A stretch of 64,000 nucleotides of DNA from Acidimicrobiaceae bacterium (GCA_020637235.1 JACJWG010000007.1:1-64000), one strand, 5' to 3'; positions 1 to 9,451 are shown, counted from the stretch's first letter. Notes: generated from the sequence alone by a model not told the origin. Made by a program: numbers and translations.

Positions 1-2
1 CG

Positions 3-707
3 TTCGTCGAGCAGCCGCTGTCGCCCGACGTGCTGCGCTGCCTGCGATACATGCACGACGTCGAGCTGCACACCGTCTGCTACCTGCGCGACCTGCTCGT
101 CACGCGTGCGCACCGCGATCCCGAGATCACGACGTTCCTCACGATGTGGGCCTACGAGGAGTACTGGCACGGCGAGGCGATCGCTCGCGTGCTGCGAGCC
201 CACGGCGAGGAGGCCGGAACACCTCGCGTGCACGCGCTGCGCCGGCGGCGTCGGGTGGCCGAGGCGATCGCACCGGTGAAGCACATGGTGACGTCTGCGC
301 TCGTCGGTCCGTCGATGACGGCGGTGCACATGGCGTGGGGCGCGGTGAACGAGTGGACCACCCAGGCCGGCTACGCCCGGCTCGCCGCTCGGGCCGACCA
401 TCCGGTGCTCACCCGGCTGCTGCGACGGATCATGAAGCAGGAGGGCCGCCACATCGACTTCTACGCCTCGCAGGCCCAGACCCGACTGGCCGACGACCGC
501 CGCGCGCGTCGGCTGGCGAGGTACGCGCTGCGTCGCCTGTGGGCGCCCGTCGGTTCCGACGTGATGCCCGAGCCCGAGGTGCGCCACCTGATCTCGTACC
601 TGTTCGGTGACGACGGCGGACGCGCCGTGGCCGAACGGATCGACCGTCGGATCGACCGCCTGCCCGGCCTGGCGGGCCTGTCCCTGATCACGACCGCAAC
701 CGCCTGA
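3..707 (+). CDS. Ferritin-like di-iron protein (acyl-ACP desaturase-like), 5' end outside window
   Basis: The frame is open to the left edge of the window, so the gene starts upstream; a GTG at 30 is in frame but not needed as start. About 234 residues are visible. A helix with E-E-Y-W-H and a later helix with E-x-x-H (EGRHIDFY) give the paired E and ExxH ligands of di-iron ferritin-like proteins; the wording is closest to the acyl-ACP desaturase/ferritin-like superfamily of actinomycetes. It would be cytoplasmic and bind two irons. The substrate cannot be told from sequence. The next gene converges on it, 17 bp away. Confidence 0.6.
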   Translation, partial: FVEQPLSPDVLRCLRYMHDVELHTVCYLRDLLVTRAHRDPEITTFLTMWAYEEYWHGEAIARVLRAHGEEAGTPRVHALRRRRRVAEAIAPVKHMVTSALVGPSMTAVHMAWGAVNEWTTQAGYARLAARADHPVLTRLLRRIMKQEGRHIDFYASQAQTRLADDRRARRLARYALRRLWAPVGSDVMPEPEVRHLISYLFGDDGGRAVAERIDRRIDRLPGLAGLSLITTATA

Positions 708-724
708 TCGAGCCGCACGCAGGA

Positions 725-2146
725 TCAGGCGGCGTCGGCGACGTCGGGCGCCCAGCGGAACTCGAGGTGCATGCCGGGCGGTGGTGGGTCGTGTTGCAGG
801 CGCCATCGGAGCTGTTCGACGAGCGCGATCGATTCGTTGACCTGCTGCTCCGGCAGTGGTGGCGCGTACTGGTCCTGCAGGTGCGGGAGCACGTTCTGTG
901 GCTCGCAGATCGCTCGGCCGTTGAACTGGCTGGTCGGCCCGCCACGTGACCACGGGACGATGTGGTCGATGTGGCAGTCCTCGGCCGAGGTGTCGCATTC
1001 GGCTCGGTGCTGGCACCGACGATCACGGACCTGGATCGCCCGTCGCAGCGCCCCGGTGAAGGTGCGGCGGGACGACACCGTGAGCACGGTGCGCGGACCG
1101 GAGAACAGCATCGTCTCGAGCATCGCTCGCGTGATCCACGGCACCAGCTGGCCCGGCCGGACCACGATCCCGTTCGACAACTCGCACAGGTGATCCATGG
1201 TGTCGGAGCCGACCACCACACTGAACAGCGGCGCCGGTCGGCGGCCGTCGGCCGGCGCCGTCGCCGAGCGGGTGGCCATCTCGACCAGTGCTGCCGCCCG
1301 GCGCTGCGCCGGCGTACGAACGATGCCGGCCTGCTCGTCGGCCTCGCGGATCAGCTCGGTGAGCCGGGCGAGTTCGCGCTCGACGATCGTGCCGTCGATC
1401 GGGCCGAACGTGCCACGCAACTCGAGCACGTCGTCCATCGTGCGCGACGCGTACAGGCGCGAGACCTCATCGGTCGAAGGAACCGACTCGTCGCCGGCCG
1501 GTTCGTCGGCGGCCGGATCCTCGGTGCTCGACTCCTCGGAGCTCGATGGGTCGGCACCGGCCTCGGGTGTCGGGGGCGGTGGCGCATCGGTGCGTTGCGA
1601 CGAGCGCTCCGCGTCGGATGCGTCGTCGGCTCGGTTGGCCCAGTACCGGACCGCCTTGACCGCATCGAGGTAGGCGAGCTCGGCACAGGTGTCGATCAAC
1701 AGTTGCTCGTCACGTTCGAACAGCGAACGGCGAGCCGGCGTGTTGATCGAGGCGAGGAGGTCGAACAGGTCGAGTGACAGCCGACCGTCGAGCACGGCCT
1801 GCACCGAACGTGCCATGTCGTCGAGTCGACGCGCCCGCCACATGTCGTGCCGGCGGCTGGTGACCGACGAGCGCAGCTCGCGCGCCAACCGGTGTGCGGC
1901 CGACTTCGACCCGTCGCGTTCGTGGATGCCTCGCTGCTCCCATTCGTGCAGGTGTCGGGCGAACGCGATCTCGAGCCGTTCGAGGTGGTGCCCGATCGCG
2001 AGCACGTGCTCGTGCAGCAACGAGTCGTCGATCACACCAAGATCAGCGTCCGCGAGGTCGCCGATCTGTTGGTGGAGTCCGCCGACATCCATGTCCGCAT
2101 CGTCGCACAGGGGTGTGACGACGACACCCCCTGTCGCACCGATCAT
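725..2146 (-). CDS. DUF222 / HNH endonuclease domain protein (13E12 repeat family)
   Basis: About 473 residues from the ATG at 2146; ATG 2092 is an alternative, and neither has a good ribosome site. The N-terminal half is the helical DUF222 region, followed by a Pro/Ser/Glu-rich linker. The C-terminus has an HNH-like nuclease: Cys pairs around CQHRAEC, then H-I-D-H and a N-G-R-A-I-C stretch. Where related proteins have C-x-x-H-N this one reads C-E-P-Q-N, so one expected zinc or catalytic His is Gln and nuclease activity is doubtful. The family is multi-copy in actinomycetes and its role is unknown. It lies 53 bp downstream of the stop of the gene above it on the same strand. Confidence 0.75.
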   Translation of the reverse strand: MIGATGGVVVTPLCDDADMDVGGLHQQIGDLADADLGVIDDSLLHEHVLAIGHHLERLEIAFARHLHEWEQRGIHERDGSKSAAHRLARELRSSVTSRRHDMWRARRLDDMARSVQAVLDGRLSLDLFDLLASINTPARRSLFERDEQLLIDTCAELAYLDAVKAVRYWANRADDASDAERSSQRTDAPPPPTPEAGADPSSSEESSTEDPAADEPAGDESVPSTDEVSRLYASRTMDDVLELRGTFGPIDGTIVERELARLTELIREADEQAGIVRTPAQRRAAALVEMATRSATAPADGRRPAPLFSVVVGSDTMDHLCELSNGIVVRPGQLVPWITRAMLETMLFSGPRTVLTVSSRRTFTGALRRAIQVRDRRCQHRAECDTSAEDCHIDHIVPWSRGGPTSQFNGRAICEPQNVLPHLQDQYAPPLPEQQVNESIALVEQLRWRLQHDPPPPGMHLEFRWAPDVADAA

Positions 2147-2199
2147 GGACACAGAGGGGGTCGACCCGAGCGTCGACGGCGCCGACGAGCGTTCGCCGG

Positions 2200-3588
2200 T
2201 CAGATGCAGAGCTCGCGGTCGTCGTCGACAGCGACGCCGCGAGCACAGATCGCCTGTTGGGTCACGCTCGTGGCGCGCCAGCCGTCGGGGCCCTCGACCA
2301 TCTCGGCGACCCAGCGGTAGCCGGCGAACGCGTCGTCGCAGGCGATGCGGAGCTCGAACGTGGCGATCGCGTCCGAGGTCCCGCCCGTCACGTCCTGCCA
2401 CGAGCCGGTGGGGTCCTCGACGGACGGCTCGCCACAGTCGTCACGGAACTCGTCGCCGAGCGCAGCGCGCGCTGCGGCGAGGTACGCCTCCGGGTCCGCT
2501 GCGACGATCCCGTCGAACACCGCCGACGAACGCTCGTCGGCCGGCTCCGACCGCGTGAGCGACTCCGAAGGAAGCTCGTACCGGACGAGCTCCCACGTCG
2601 AGACGTCGGCCGACGCCTCCAGTCGGAGGAAACCGTCCTCCGTCGCGAACGCCGAACCGAACACCGACCCGCTCGGGGGCAGTTGCACACGGAGCACCCG
2701 GCCGTCGAGGAAGAGCCGATCGACCGTCTCGCCGTCGGGCGTCGACTGCTGCACCAGCACCGTGAGGTCGGGAAGCGATGCGTTCGGTCCGTAGGCGGTG
2801 ACGAGCTCGCCGGGTTCATAGGTGAACGTCGTCCGGAACTGCTCCCAGCGAACCGTGAGCACAGTCGGGGCGCCCGTCGCGAGATCGGCCGGCGTGGCCT
2901 CGACATCCGGTGCGCTCGACATCGCCGGGAGCAGGTCCGGCACCACAACACTGCCGACGGCCACGAGTCTCGGGGTCAGCACGATCGGCAGGTTGCCGAT
3001 CAAGGGCGCTGGATGCCTGCTGAGCGGGGTGGCGAGATCGCGCCAATCGAGCGTCCACAGCTCGTAGGCGTTGGTGCCGCCCGAGCCCAGCGGGCCGTAC
3101 ACCACGGCATACACGGTGCCGGCCTGGTCGACGACGGGCTGCGAGCTCACGATCACGCCGTCGGGCCACAGTGTCTCGGTGGCGGACCAGGGACTCGACG
3201 CGTCGTCCGGGTTCTCGGGCTCGAACAGCATCCATCGCCGGTTCGCCGTGTCGGCGATCAACACCGTGCCTCGCGGGCCGAACGGGAGCGCGATCGGCGA
3301 CCACGGGCGGGCGGGGTCGCACTCCTGGCAGTCCTCGACACCGAGGTCGCCGGGGCCGCTGCCGAAGCCCGGCGTGGCGAGCACGGTGCGCCGGGGCTCG
3401 ACGACCTGCACCACGTCGGCCACTCGCACCGTGCGCTCGACCACCTGCACGGTCGTGTCGACCGCGGTGTCGGGCACGAGCGTGGTCTCGGCCACCTCGT
3501 CCGGCACGATGGTCGTGTCCGCCGGCGAGGTGATGGCGGGCGACGTCTCAATCGTGGTGGGGGTCACCGTTGCCGGCGTGTCGGACAC
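2200..3588 (-). CDS. Secreted/lipoprotein-type protein body lacking its signal peptide
   Basis: From a GTG at 3588 this gives 462 residues. It opens with a Thr/Pro/Ala-rich stretch (TPTTIETSPAIT...) of the type that normally follows a lipobox Cys in actinobacterial lipoproteins, then a beta-rich domain resembling a propeller (FGPRGTVLIADTANRRW). No signal peptide or lipobox is present. Extending the frame upstream runs only into antisense of the VOC gene. I infer that the signal-peptide codons are missing, together with the 5' end of the head-to-head VOC gene. It may be a pseudogene or an unsecreted remnant. I do not recognise a specific function. Confidence 0.55.
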   Translation of the reverse strand: MSDTPATVTPTTIETSPAITSPADTTIVPDEVAETTLVPDTAVDTTVQVVERTVRVADVVQVVEPRRTVLATPGFGSGPGDLGVEDCQECDPARPWSPIALPFGPRGTVLIADTANRRWMLFEPENPDDASSPWSATETLWPDGVIVSSQPVVDQAGTVYAVVYGPLGSGGTNAYELWTLDWRDLATPLSRHPAPLIGNLPIVLTPRLVAVGSVVVPDLLPAMSSAPDVEATPADLATGAPTVLTVRWEQFRTTFTYEPGELVTAYGPNASLPDLTVLVQQSTPDGETVDRLFLDGRVLRVQLPPSGSVFGSAFATEDGFLRLEASADVSTWELVRYELPSESLTRSEPADERSSAVFDGIVAADPEAYLAAARAALGDEFRDDCGEPSVEDPTGSWQDVTGGTSDAIATFELRIACDDAFAGYRWVAEMVEGPDGWRATSVTQQAICARGVAVDDDRELCI

Positions 3589-3609
3589 GGCGCCGGGCTC
3601 GTCCCGCAA

Positions 3610-3945
3610 GTCGACGCCCTCGGCTTCGATCTCGTGGAGGACTCGCCGTCGATGACGAACGACGGCCGGCCCAAGCGATGGGTGGTGGTGCGCCCGCCCG
3701 GCGCGGAGACCGGGCTGCTGCTCGCGCAGGCCGACGGCGAGCGTCAGGCCGCTGCCGTCGGCGACCAGTTCGGCGGTCGCGTCGGGCTGTTCCTGCACGT
3801 CGACGACTTCGAGGCCCAGCACCGCCGCATGGTCGAGCACGGGGTCGAGTTCCTCGAGGAGCCGCGCCACGAGCCCTACGGCACGGTGGCCGTCTTCGTC
3901 GACATCGCCGGTCACCACTGGGACCTCCTCGGCCCACCCACCTGA
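3610..3945 (+). pseudogene. VOC/glyoxalase-fold protein, 5'-truncated
   Basis: Homology to the ~125-residue PhnB-like VOC family begins abruptly in the middle of the first beta-alpha unit (DALGFDLVED) and then runs intact to the stop: RWVVVRPPG, GRVGLFLHVDDF, FLEEPR, PYGTVAVFVDI, HHWDLLGP. About 20-25 N-terminal residues that form strand 1 and helix 1, with a metal-ligand position, are absent. The upstream frame is antisense to the neighbouring gene. Possible internal starts (GTG ~3634, ATG 3651) would give a protein lacking strand 1. I interpret it as truncated by a deletion at about 3590-3610. Confidence 0.6.
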
Positions 3946-3952
3946 CCGAGCG

Positions 3953-4123
3953 CGTTTGCGGACTCGCGCCACCTCCGCAGGGCCGAAACCCGCAAACACC
4001 CTCGTCCGATCAACACGTTTGCGGACTCGCGCCACCTCCACAGGGCCGAAACCCGCAAACACCCTCGTCCGATCAACACGTTTGCGGACTCGCGCCACCT
4101 CCACAGGGCCGAAGCCCGCAAAC
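3953..4123. repeat. 63-bp tandem repeat, 2.7 copies, each a potential hairpin
   Basis: Units start at 3953, 4016 and 4079 (period 63). Each carries GTTTGCGG and, about 27 nt later, CCGCAAAC, which are perfect 8-bp inverted arms. Copies 1 to 3 differ by only one or two bases. The array sits between the truncated VOC gene and prfC and has no coding character of its own. Confidence 0.85.
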
Positions 4124-4142
4124 GCGTTGGCGCGGACGGCCG

Positions 4143-4148
4143 TAGCCT
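4143..4148 (+). promoter_or_regulatory. -10 box for leaderless prfC transcript
   Basis: TAGCCT lies 8 nt before the GTG start at 4157 and no Shine-Dalgarno sequence intervenes. This fits initiation at or next to the start codon. Confidence 0.5.
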
Positions 4149-4156
4149 GGCCGACC

Positions 4157-5743
4157 GTGACGAACCAGGATGTGCTCGGTGAGGCGGCGCGACGCCGGAC
4201 GTTCGCGATCATCAGCCACCCCGACGCGGGCAAGACCACGCTCACGGAGAAGTTCCTGCTCAACGCGGGCGCCGTCGTCACGGCGGGGTCGGTGAAGGCC
4301 AAGGCCGGCGGGCGCTCGGCGACGTCGGACTGGATGGAGCTCGAACAGACCCGCGGCATCTCGATCACCTCCGCGGCGATGCAGTTCGACTACCGCGGCC
4401 ACGTCTGCAACCTGCTCGACACCCCGGGTCACAAGGACTTCAGCGAGGACACGTACCGCGTGCTCGCCGCAGTCGACGCGGTCGTGATGGTGCTCGACGC
4501 CGCCAAGGGCATCGAGCCCCAGACGCTGAAGCTGTTCGAGGTGTGCCGCGCCCGCAACCTGCCCGTGCTCACGTTCCTCAACAAGTTCGACCGACCGAGC
4601 CGCGATCCGCTCGAGCTGCTCGACGAGATCGAGACGCAGATCGACCTCCGTCCGACGCCGGTCACCTGGCCGGTCGGCGACGGCGAGGACTTCCTCGGCG
4701 TGATCGACCGCCGGCGGCAGGTGTTCTCCAAGTTCACCCGCACCGCCCGCGGCGCCACGATGGCGCCTGAGGAGCTGCTCACCTTCGACCAGGCGGCCAC
4801 GCTCGGTTCGAGCGCGTGGAAGCGAGCCCTCGACGGGGTGGAGTTGCTCGACGCCGTCGGTGCCGACGTCGACCTCGACAGCTTCCTCGCCGGCACCAGC
4901 ACGCCGGTGTTCGCCGGGTCGGCGCTCACCGACTTCGGGGTTCGCCACCTGCTCGACGCGGTGATCGAGCTGGTGCCCGCTCCCCCGCCTCGACCGGACG
5001 TCGACGGCGTCGGTCGCCCGATCGACGCCGGCTGCAGCGCCTTCGTGTTCAAGGTGCAGGCCAACATGGACAAGTCGCACCGGGACCGGCTCGCGTTCGC
5101 CCGCATCTGCAGCGGTCACTTCGAGCGCGGCATGACGATGACGATCGCCCGGACGGGCCGCCCGTTCGCCACCAAGTACGCCTCCACGGTGTTCGGCGCG
5201 GAACGCTCGACGGTCGAGGAGGCCTTCCCCGGCGACGTGGTCGGCTTCGTCAACGCCACCGACCTCCGCATCGGCGACACCCTGTTCGACGGCCGCCCCG
5301 TGGCGTTCCCCGGCCTGCCGTCGTTCGCCCCCGAGCTGTTCACGGGGGCTCGTGTGCTCGACACGGGCCGCTCGAAACAGTTCAAGCGCGGCCTCGAGGT
5401 GCTGGAGGAAGAGGGCGTCGTGCAGGTGCTGCGCGACCCCGACATGGGCGACGCCGGGCTGGTGCTGGCAGCCGTCGGACAGCTCCAGTTCGAGGTGTTC
5501 GCGCACCGACTGGAGAGCGAGTTCCACGCGCCGATCGAGCTCACCGGTTCGCCCTACCAGGCCATTCGCGCCACCGATGCGGCGAGCGCGGAGCGACTGC
5601 GGCTGATCGGCGGCATCCGCATCATGCGCCGGGGCGGCGACGGCGCCACGGTGGCGCTGTTCGAGAACAAGTACCGCCTGCAGCGGCTGCTCGCCGACGA
5701 ACCCGAGCTCACGCTCGTCCCGCTCACGGCCGACCTCGCCTGA
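4157..5743 (+). CDS. prfC: Peptide chain release factor 3
   Basis: A 528-residue translational GTPase that recycles RF1/RF2 from the ribosome after termination. Visible motifs: P-loop HPDAGKTT, switch II DTPGHKDF, NKFD for guanine specificity, the RF3-type insert RGISITSAAMQF, and the C-terminal domain with GQLQFEVF. Its length matches typical RF3 (about 530). GTG 4157 is chosen because it gives the usual N-terminus (VLGEAARRRTFAIISHPDAGK) and follows a -10-like TAGCCT; the frame extends upstream into the tandem repeat but that part has no homology. The gene stands alone between the repeat array and the GGDEF-EAL gene. Confidence 0.96.
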   Translation: MTNQDVLGEAARRRTFAIISHPDAGKTTLTEKFLLNAGAVVTAGSVKAKAGGRSATSDWMELEQTRGISITSAAMQFDYRGHVCNLLDTPGHKDFSEDTYRVLAAVDAVVMVLDAAKGIEPQTLKLFEVCRARNLPVLTFLNKFDRPSRDPLELLDEIETQIDLRPTPVTWPVGDGEDFLGVIDRRRQVFSKFTRTARGATMAPEELLTFDQAATLGSSAWKRALDGVELLDAVGADVDLDSFLAGTSTPVFAGSALTDFGVRHLLDAVIELVPAPPPRPDVDGVGRPIDAGCSAFVFKVQANMDKSHRDRLAFARICSGHFERGMTMTIARTGRPFATKYASTVFGAERSTVEEAFPGDVVGFVNATDLRIGDTLFDGRPVAFPGLPSFAPELFTGARVLDTGRSKQFKRGLEVLEEEGVVQVLRDPDMGDAGLVLAAVGQLQFEVFAHRLESEFHAPIELTGSPYQAIRATDAASAERLRLIGGIRIMRRGGDGATVALFENKYRLQRLLADEPELTLVPLTADLA

Positions 5744-5843
5744 TCGGATCGGCCACGATCGGTCGATTCCTTGTCAGGAACTTGCGCTCGTCACCACCCT
5801 GCGAGTTCAAGCTGACGGTTCTGTGAGCCGATGAACCAGGCCG

Positions 5844-8800
5844 GTGAGACAGCGGGCTTGGATCGGTGTGCTCGTCGCGGCAGCGGTCGTGGCGAGCGCC
5901 ACATACGCATGGCGCACGCGCATGCCCATCGACACGGCGCAGCGGTGGCTGATCATCCCCGCCCTCCTCGCGACGCTCGCCGCGCTGTCGGGCTCACGCC
6001 TGCGTCAGCACGGCGACCGGATCGCCTGGCTCGCGATCGCCGGCTCGTGTGTGATGACCACGGCGTCGTACGTACTGGTGTTCTTCGAACAGTCCGTGGA
6101 CGCAACCACCCTCGACGGCCTCGCCGGGCTGCTCCGCGCGCCCGACCGCACCCTGATCGCACTCGGTCTGATCTCGATGATCGCGGAGCGATCGCCCATC
6201 CGCGAGCGCTATCTCGCGATCGAGGCCACGATCGTGTCGCTCACCGCGATGTTGGTGATGTGGGTCTACCTGATCGAGCCAGCGCTCGGCCGCAGCACCC
6301 TGGCCGACGCCGACCGGATGCTCTCGCTCGCGCTGCCGGCCTCCGACCTCGTGCTCGTGGCGCTCGCTGCCCGGTTGAGCCTCGGCTACCAAGCCCGCAG
6401 CCGCTCGTTCTCGTTCCTGTTGCTCGGTCTCGTGACCCGGCTCGTCGGCAACGTGCTCGGCTACTGGGCGTACATGACGGAGGGCCAGAAGGGCAGCCTC
6501 GGCGTGCACCTGCTGACCGCGGCCTCACTCGTGCTGTTCGCGCTCGCCGCGCTCGACCGCTCGGCGACGCAACAGCCCGTGGTCGCCCACCAGGCGGTCC
6601 AGCTCGACCGACTCCGGCTGGCGACGATCGCGCTCTGCTCGCTCACCCCGCAGGTGGTGTTGATCACGCTGATCGCATCCGGCGACGCGGAGCGCTCCAC
6701 GATCGTCTCGGCGGGGCTGATGACGGTGCTGATCACGATGCTCGCCCTGTTCCGTCTGTGGGGGCTGGCGGTCAGCGTGCGCGACCTCACCGAGCGCCGC
6801 GGCAAGGATCGCCTCGCCTCGCTGGTGGAACGCTCGTCCGACATCGTCGTGCTCGTCGATGCCAACCAGTGCATCTCGTACACGAGCGGTGCGCTCACCT
6901 CGGTCCTCGGGGTCGACTCGCAACGTTGGGTGGGCAAGTCGCTGTTCGATCTCGAGCTCGAACCGCCGCACGAGCGGTGGCCTGCGGTGGCACAGCGCAT
7001 CTTGAACCAGCCACCGGACACGACCTACACCGTCGAGGCCACCGCAGCCGGTGCTGACGGCGCGCCGCGCCTGTTGGAGCTGACCGCCGTGAACCTGATC
7101 CACAACCCGGCGGTGGCCGGTGTGGTGGTGACGATGCGTGACGTGACGGCGACGCGTACCTTGCAGCGCCAGCTCAGCTATCGCGCCGATCACGACGAGC
7201 TCACCAAGCTCGCGAACCGGGCGCAGTTCCTCGGGCGCCTGCAGGACGAACTGACGTCCGGGCACCTCCCCGTGATCATGTTCATCGATCTCGACGACTT
7301 CAAGGTCGTCAACGACACGATGGGTCACGAGGCCGGTGACGTGTTGTTGAAGACGATCGCCGATCGCCTCGCGGCCCGCATCCCCGACGACGTCGGTCTC
7401 GTCGCTCGACTCGGCGGCGACGAGTTCGCCACGCTGCTCCCCCACACCACACCAGCACAGGCGTCGGCGATGGCGGCCTCGATCGTCGCCGACCTCCGCG
7501 ACCCGATCGTGCTGAGCCAGTTCCACACGGTGTCGGCGTCGTGCAGTGTGGGCATCGCGAAGCCCGAGCAGGGCGAGAACGCGTCGGCCGTGCTGCGCAA
7601 CGCCGACTTCGCGATGTACCGCGCGAAGCGCCGCGGCAAGGGATTCATCGAGGTGTTCGACGCCGAGCTCGAGCGTGAGATCGCGCGCACCGACGAGTAC
7701 CGACGAGACCTGGTCTCGGCGCTCGGACGCGATCAGTTCGCACTGGTGTACCAGCCGATCGTGCGGCTCCGCGACGGCCGGCTCGTCGGCGCCGAGGCGC
7801 TGATCCGGTGGAACCACCACGTGTACGGCTCGGTGTCGCCCGGCGACTTCATCGAGATCGCCGAGCAGACCGGGGTGATCATCCCCATCGGCTGGTGGTC
7901 GATCCGCCAGGCCTGCATCACCGCCGCCAGCTGGAGCGACACGTCGTTGTTCGTGACGGTGAACCTGTCGGCGAGCCAGTTGCGTGGCGCGTCGATGGCC
8001 GAGCACGTGAAGTCGGCACTGGAGGAGAGCGGCCTCGCCCCGAACCGGCTCGTGTTGGAGATCACGGAGTCGATGTTGATCGACGATCCCGACGGTGCGG
8101 CCGAGGAACTGGTGGCAGTGCGCGACCTCGGTGTGCGGGTGGCGCTCGACGACTTCGGTACGGGCTACAGCTCGCTCGCCTACGTGCAGCGGTTGCCGCT
8201 CGACGTGATCAAGATCGACCGTCAGTTCGTGCAGTCGCTCGGTCGAGGGACCGACGACGCGCTCACGCGAACCATCGTCACGATGGCCCACAACCTCGGC
8301 CTCGAGACGATCGGCGAGGGAGTCGAGGACGAGTCGCAGGTGCGCAGCCTGCACGAGATCGGCTGCGACTACACCCAGGGCTTCCTCGTGTCGGAGCCGC
8401 TGAGCGCGACGTCGATGGCGGCGATGTTGTCGGAGTTGGCCGAGCTCGAACGGGCACAGCATCCCGTCGACGTGGTGATCGCGGTCGACGCCGCGCCGAC
8501 CGAGGTGCTCATCGCCACCGACGCGCCGCTGCGGGCGCCCGCACCGGTGCGCGCCGTGACCCCGTCGTCGACGCTCGCCCCACCGGTCCTCGCCCCGCCG
8601 GTCGTCGCGCCGCCCGCGTTCGCGCCGCCCGTGCCGGTCGCGCCAGCGCCCACACCGCCGATCCCGGCACCCGACACCGCGGCACCGCCCGACCTCGTCG
8701 AACCGATCGTCGAACCGATCGTCGAACCGATCGTCGAACCGATCGTCGAACCGATCGTCGAACCGGTCGCCGCGCCGCTCCGTCTGGCGGCGTCGCCGAT

Positions 8801-9395
8801 CGTGATCGCGTCGCCCGATCAACCCCCCGCTCCCCGTGCGGTCGCGCCGGGACCGCTCACGATCGACCCGGCTGCGCGCGATCTCGGCGTCGCCGATCAC
8901 GCGGCGTCGACCGACGAGCCGACCGACGAGCCCGAGCCCGAGCCCGAACTCGAGCCCGAGCCCGCCGTCGCGCCGGCACCGCGACCGGCGCTGCGCCGCA
9001 CGCTGCGCGCAACGGGCGCCTCGACGACGCGACCCGTCGGAGCGGTTCCGGCGCCGGTGCCGGCACCCTCCCGGGAACCGGTCGCCGCCGGCGTCGCGCC
9101 CGGACCGACGCCCGGACCGACGCCCGGACCGACGCCTGCGACCGCACCAGCACCCGAACCCGCTGCCAACGCTCCGACACCATCGGCGCCTCGACCGAAC
9201 ACGCCACTGCTCGAGCCGATCCAGTGGCCGGCTGCCGAGCGAGTCCAGCGCCCCGCGCCGCCCCGCGCCGATGCACCGCTGCCCGGCGCCCGCCGCACCA
9301 CCGGCCACGACGAGGAACTGGCCCGGCTGTTGCGGCCGCTGTTCGCCCGTGACGCAGCGACCACCGCCGACGACCACACCGTCGGCGCCGGCTGA
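5844..9395 (+). CDS. Membrane PAS-GGDEF-EAL protein with long Pro-rich tail
   Basis: A GTG start gives 1183 residues. The first ~310 residues hold about eight hydrophobic segments; a PAS domain spans ~323-430 (VERSSDIVVLVDANQ). GGDEF begins at 524 with an intact motif, so diguanylate cyclase activity is possible; the inhibitory RxxD site is absent. EAL starts at ~651 with E-A-L-I-R-W, DDFGTGYSSL and EGVED, so phosphodiesterase activity is possible. From ~870 to the end is Pro/Ala-rich low complexity with two 12-bp-based repeats. It should set cyclic-di-GMP levels in response to a signal sensed at the membrane. The tail's purpose is unknown. It converges on the minus-strand gene ending at 9452. 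Confidence 0.9.
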   Translation: MRQRAWIGVLVAAAVVASATYAWRTRMPIDTAQRWLIIPALLATLAALSGSRLRQHGDRIAWLAIAGSCVMTTASYVLVFFEQSVDATTLDGLAGLLRAPDRTLIALGLISMIAERSPIRERYLAIEATIVSLTAMLVMWVYLIEPALGRSTLADADRMLSLALPASDLVLVALAARLSLGYQARSRSFSFLLLGLVTRLVGNVLGYWAYMTEGQKGSLGVHLLTAASLVLFALAALDRSATQQPVVAHQAVQLDRLRLATIALCSLTPQVVLITLIASGDAERSTIVSAGLMTVLITMLALFRLWGLAVSVRDLTERRGKDRLASLVERSSDIVVLVDANQCISYTSGALTSVLGVDSQRWVGKSLFDLELEPPHERWPAVAQRILNQPPDTTYTVEATAAGADGAPRLLELTAVNLIHNPAVAGVVVTMRDVTATRTLQRQLSYRADHDELTKLANRAQFLGRLQDELTSGHLPVIMFIDLDDFKVVNDTMGHEAGDVLLKTIADRLAARIPDDVGLVARLGGDEFATLLPHTTPAQASAMAASIVADLRDPIVLSQFHTVSASCSVGIAKPEQGENASAVLRNADFAMYRAKRRGKGFIEVFDAELEREIARTDEYRRDLVSALGRDQFALVYQPIVRLRDGRLVGAEALIRWNHHVYGSVSPGDFIEIAEQTGVIIPIGWWSIRQACITAASWSDTSLFVTVNLSASQLRGASMAEHVKSALEESGLAPNRLVLEITESMLIDDPDGAAEELVAVRDLGVRVALDDFGTGYSSLAYVQRLPLDVIKIDRQFVQSLGRGTDDALTRTIVTMAHNLGLETIGEGVEDESQVRSLHEIGCDYTQGFLVSEPLSATSMAAMLSELAELERAQHPVDVVIAVDAAPTEVLIATDAPLRAPAPVRAVTPSSTLAPPVLAPPVVAPPAFAPPVPVAPAPTPPIPAPDTAAPPDLVEPIVEPIVEPIVEPIVEPIVEPVAAPLRLAASPIVIASPDQPPAPRAVAPGPLTIDPAARDLGVADHAASTDEPTDEPEPEPELEPEPAVAPAPRPALRRTLRATGASTTRPVGAVPAPVPAPSREPVAAGVAPGPTPGPTPGPTPATAPAPEPAANAPTPSAPRPNTPLLEPIQWPAAERVQRPAPPRADAPLPGARRTTGHDEELARLLRPLFARDAATTADDHTVGAG
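8700..8770 (+). repeat. In-frame 12-bp tandem repeat (E-P-I-V), five perfect units plus one degenerate
   Basis: GAACCGATCGTC is repeated perfectly at 8700, 8712, 8724, 8736 and 8748, with a variant at 8760. It encodes Glu-Pro-Ile-Val units in the tail of the GGDEF-EAL protein. It is likely to vary in length by slippage. Confidence 0.9.
9099..9134 (+). repeat. In-frame 12-bp tandem repeat (P-G-P-T), three units
   Basis: CCCGGACCGACG occurs three times in a row (9099, 9111, 9123) in the same Pro-rich tail. Confidence 0.9.
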
Positions 9396-9451
9396 CTCCC
9401 GACCGGACTGCGCCGCCGCGGTCGCGCGGCGAGGTGCCGACGCTGCGGGGT

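Noticed and set aside
725..2146. DUF222/HNH gene as part of an insertion sequence or intein
   Set aside because: No terminal inverted repeats or target duplications are visible, and the protein is a stand-alone DUF222 type with a degenerate HNH.
8700..8770. CRISPR-like short repeats
   Set aside because: Units are 12 bp, contiguous, in frame and without spacers. No CRISPR array or cas gene is seen in the window.
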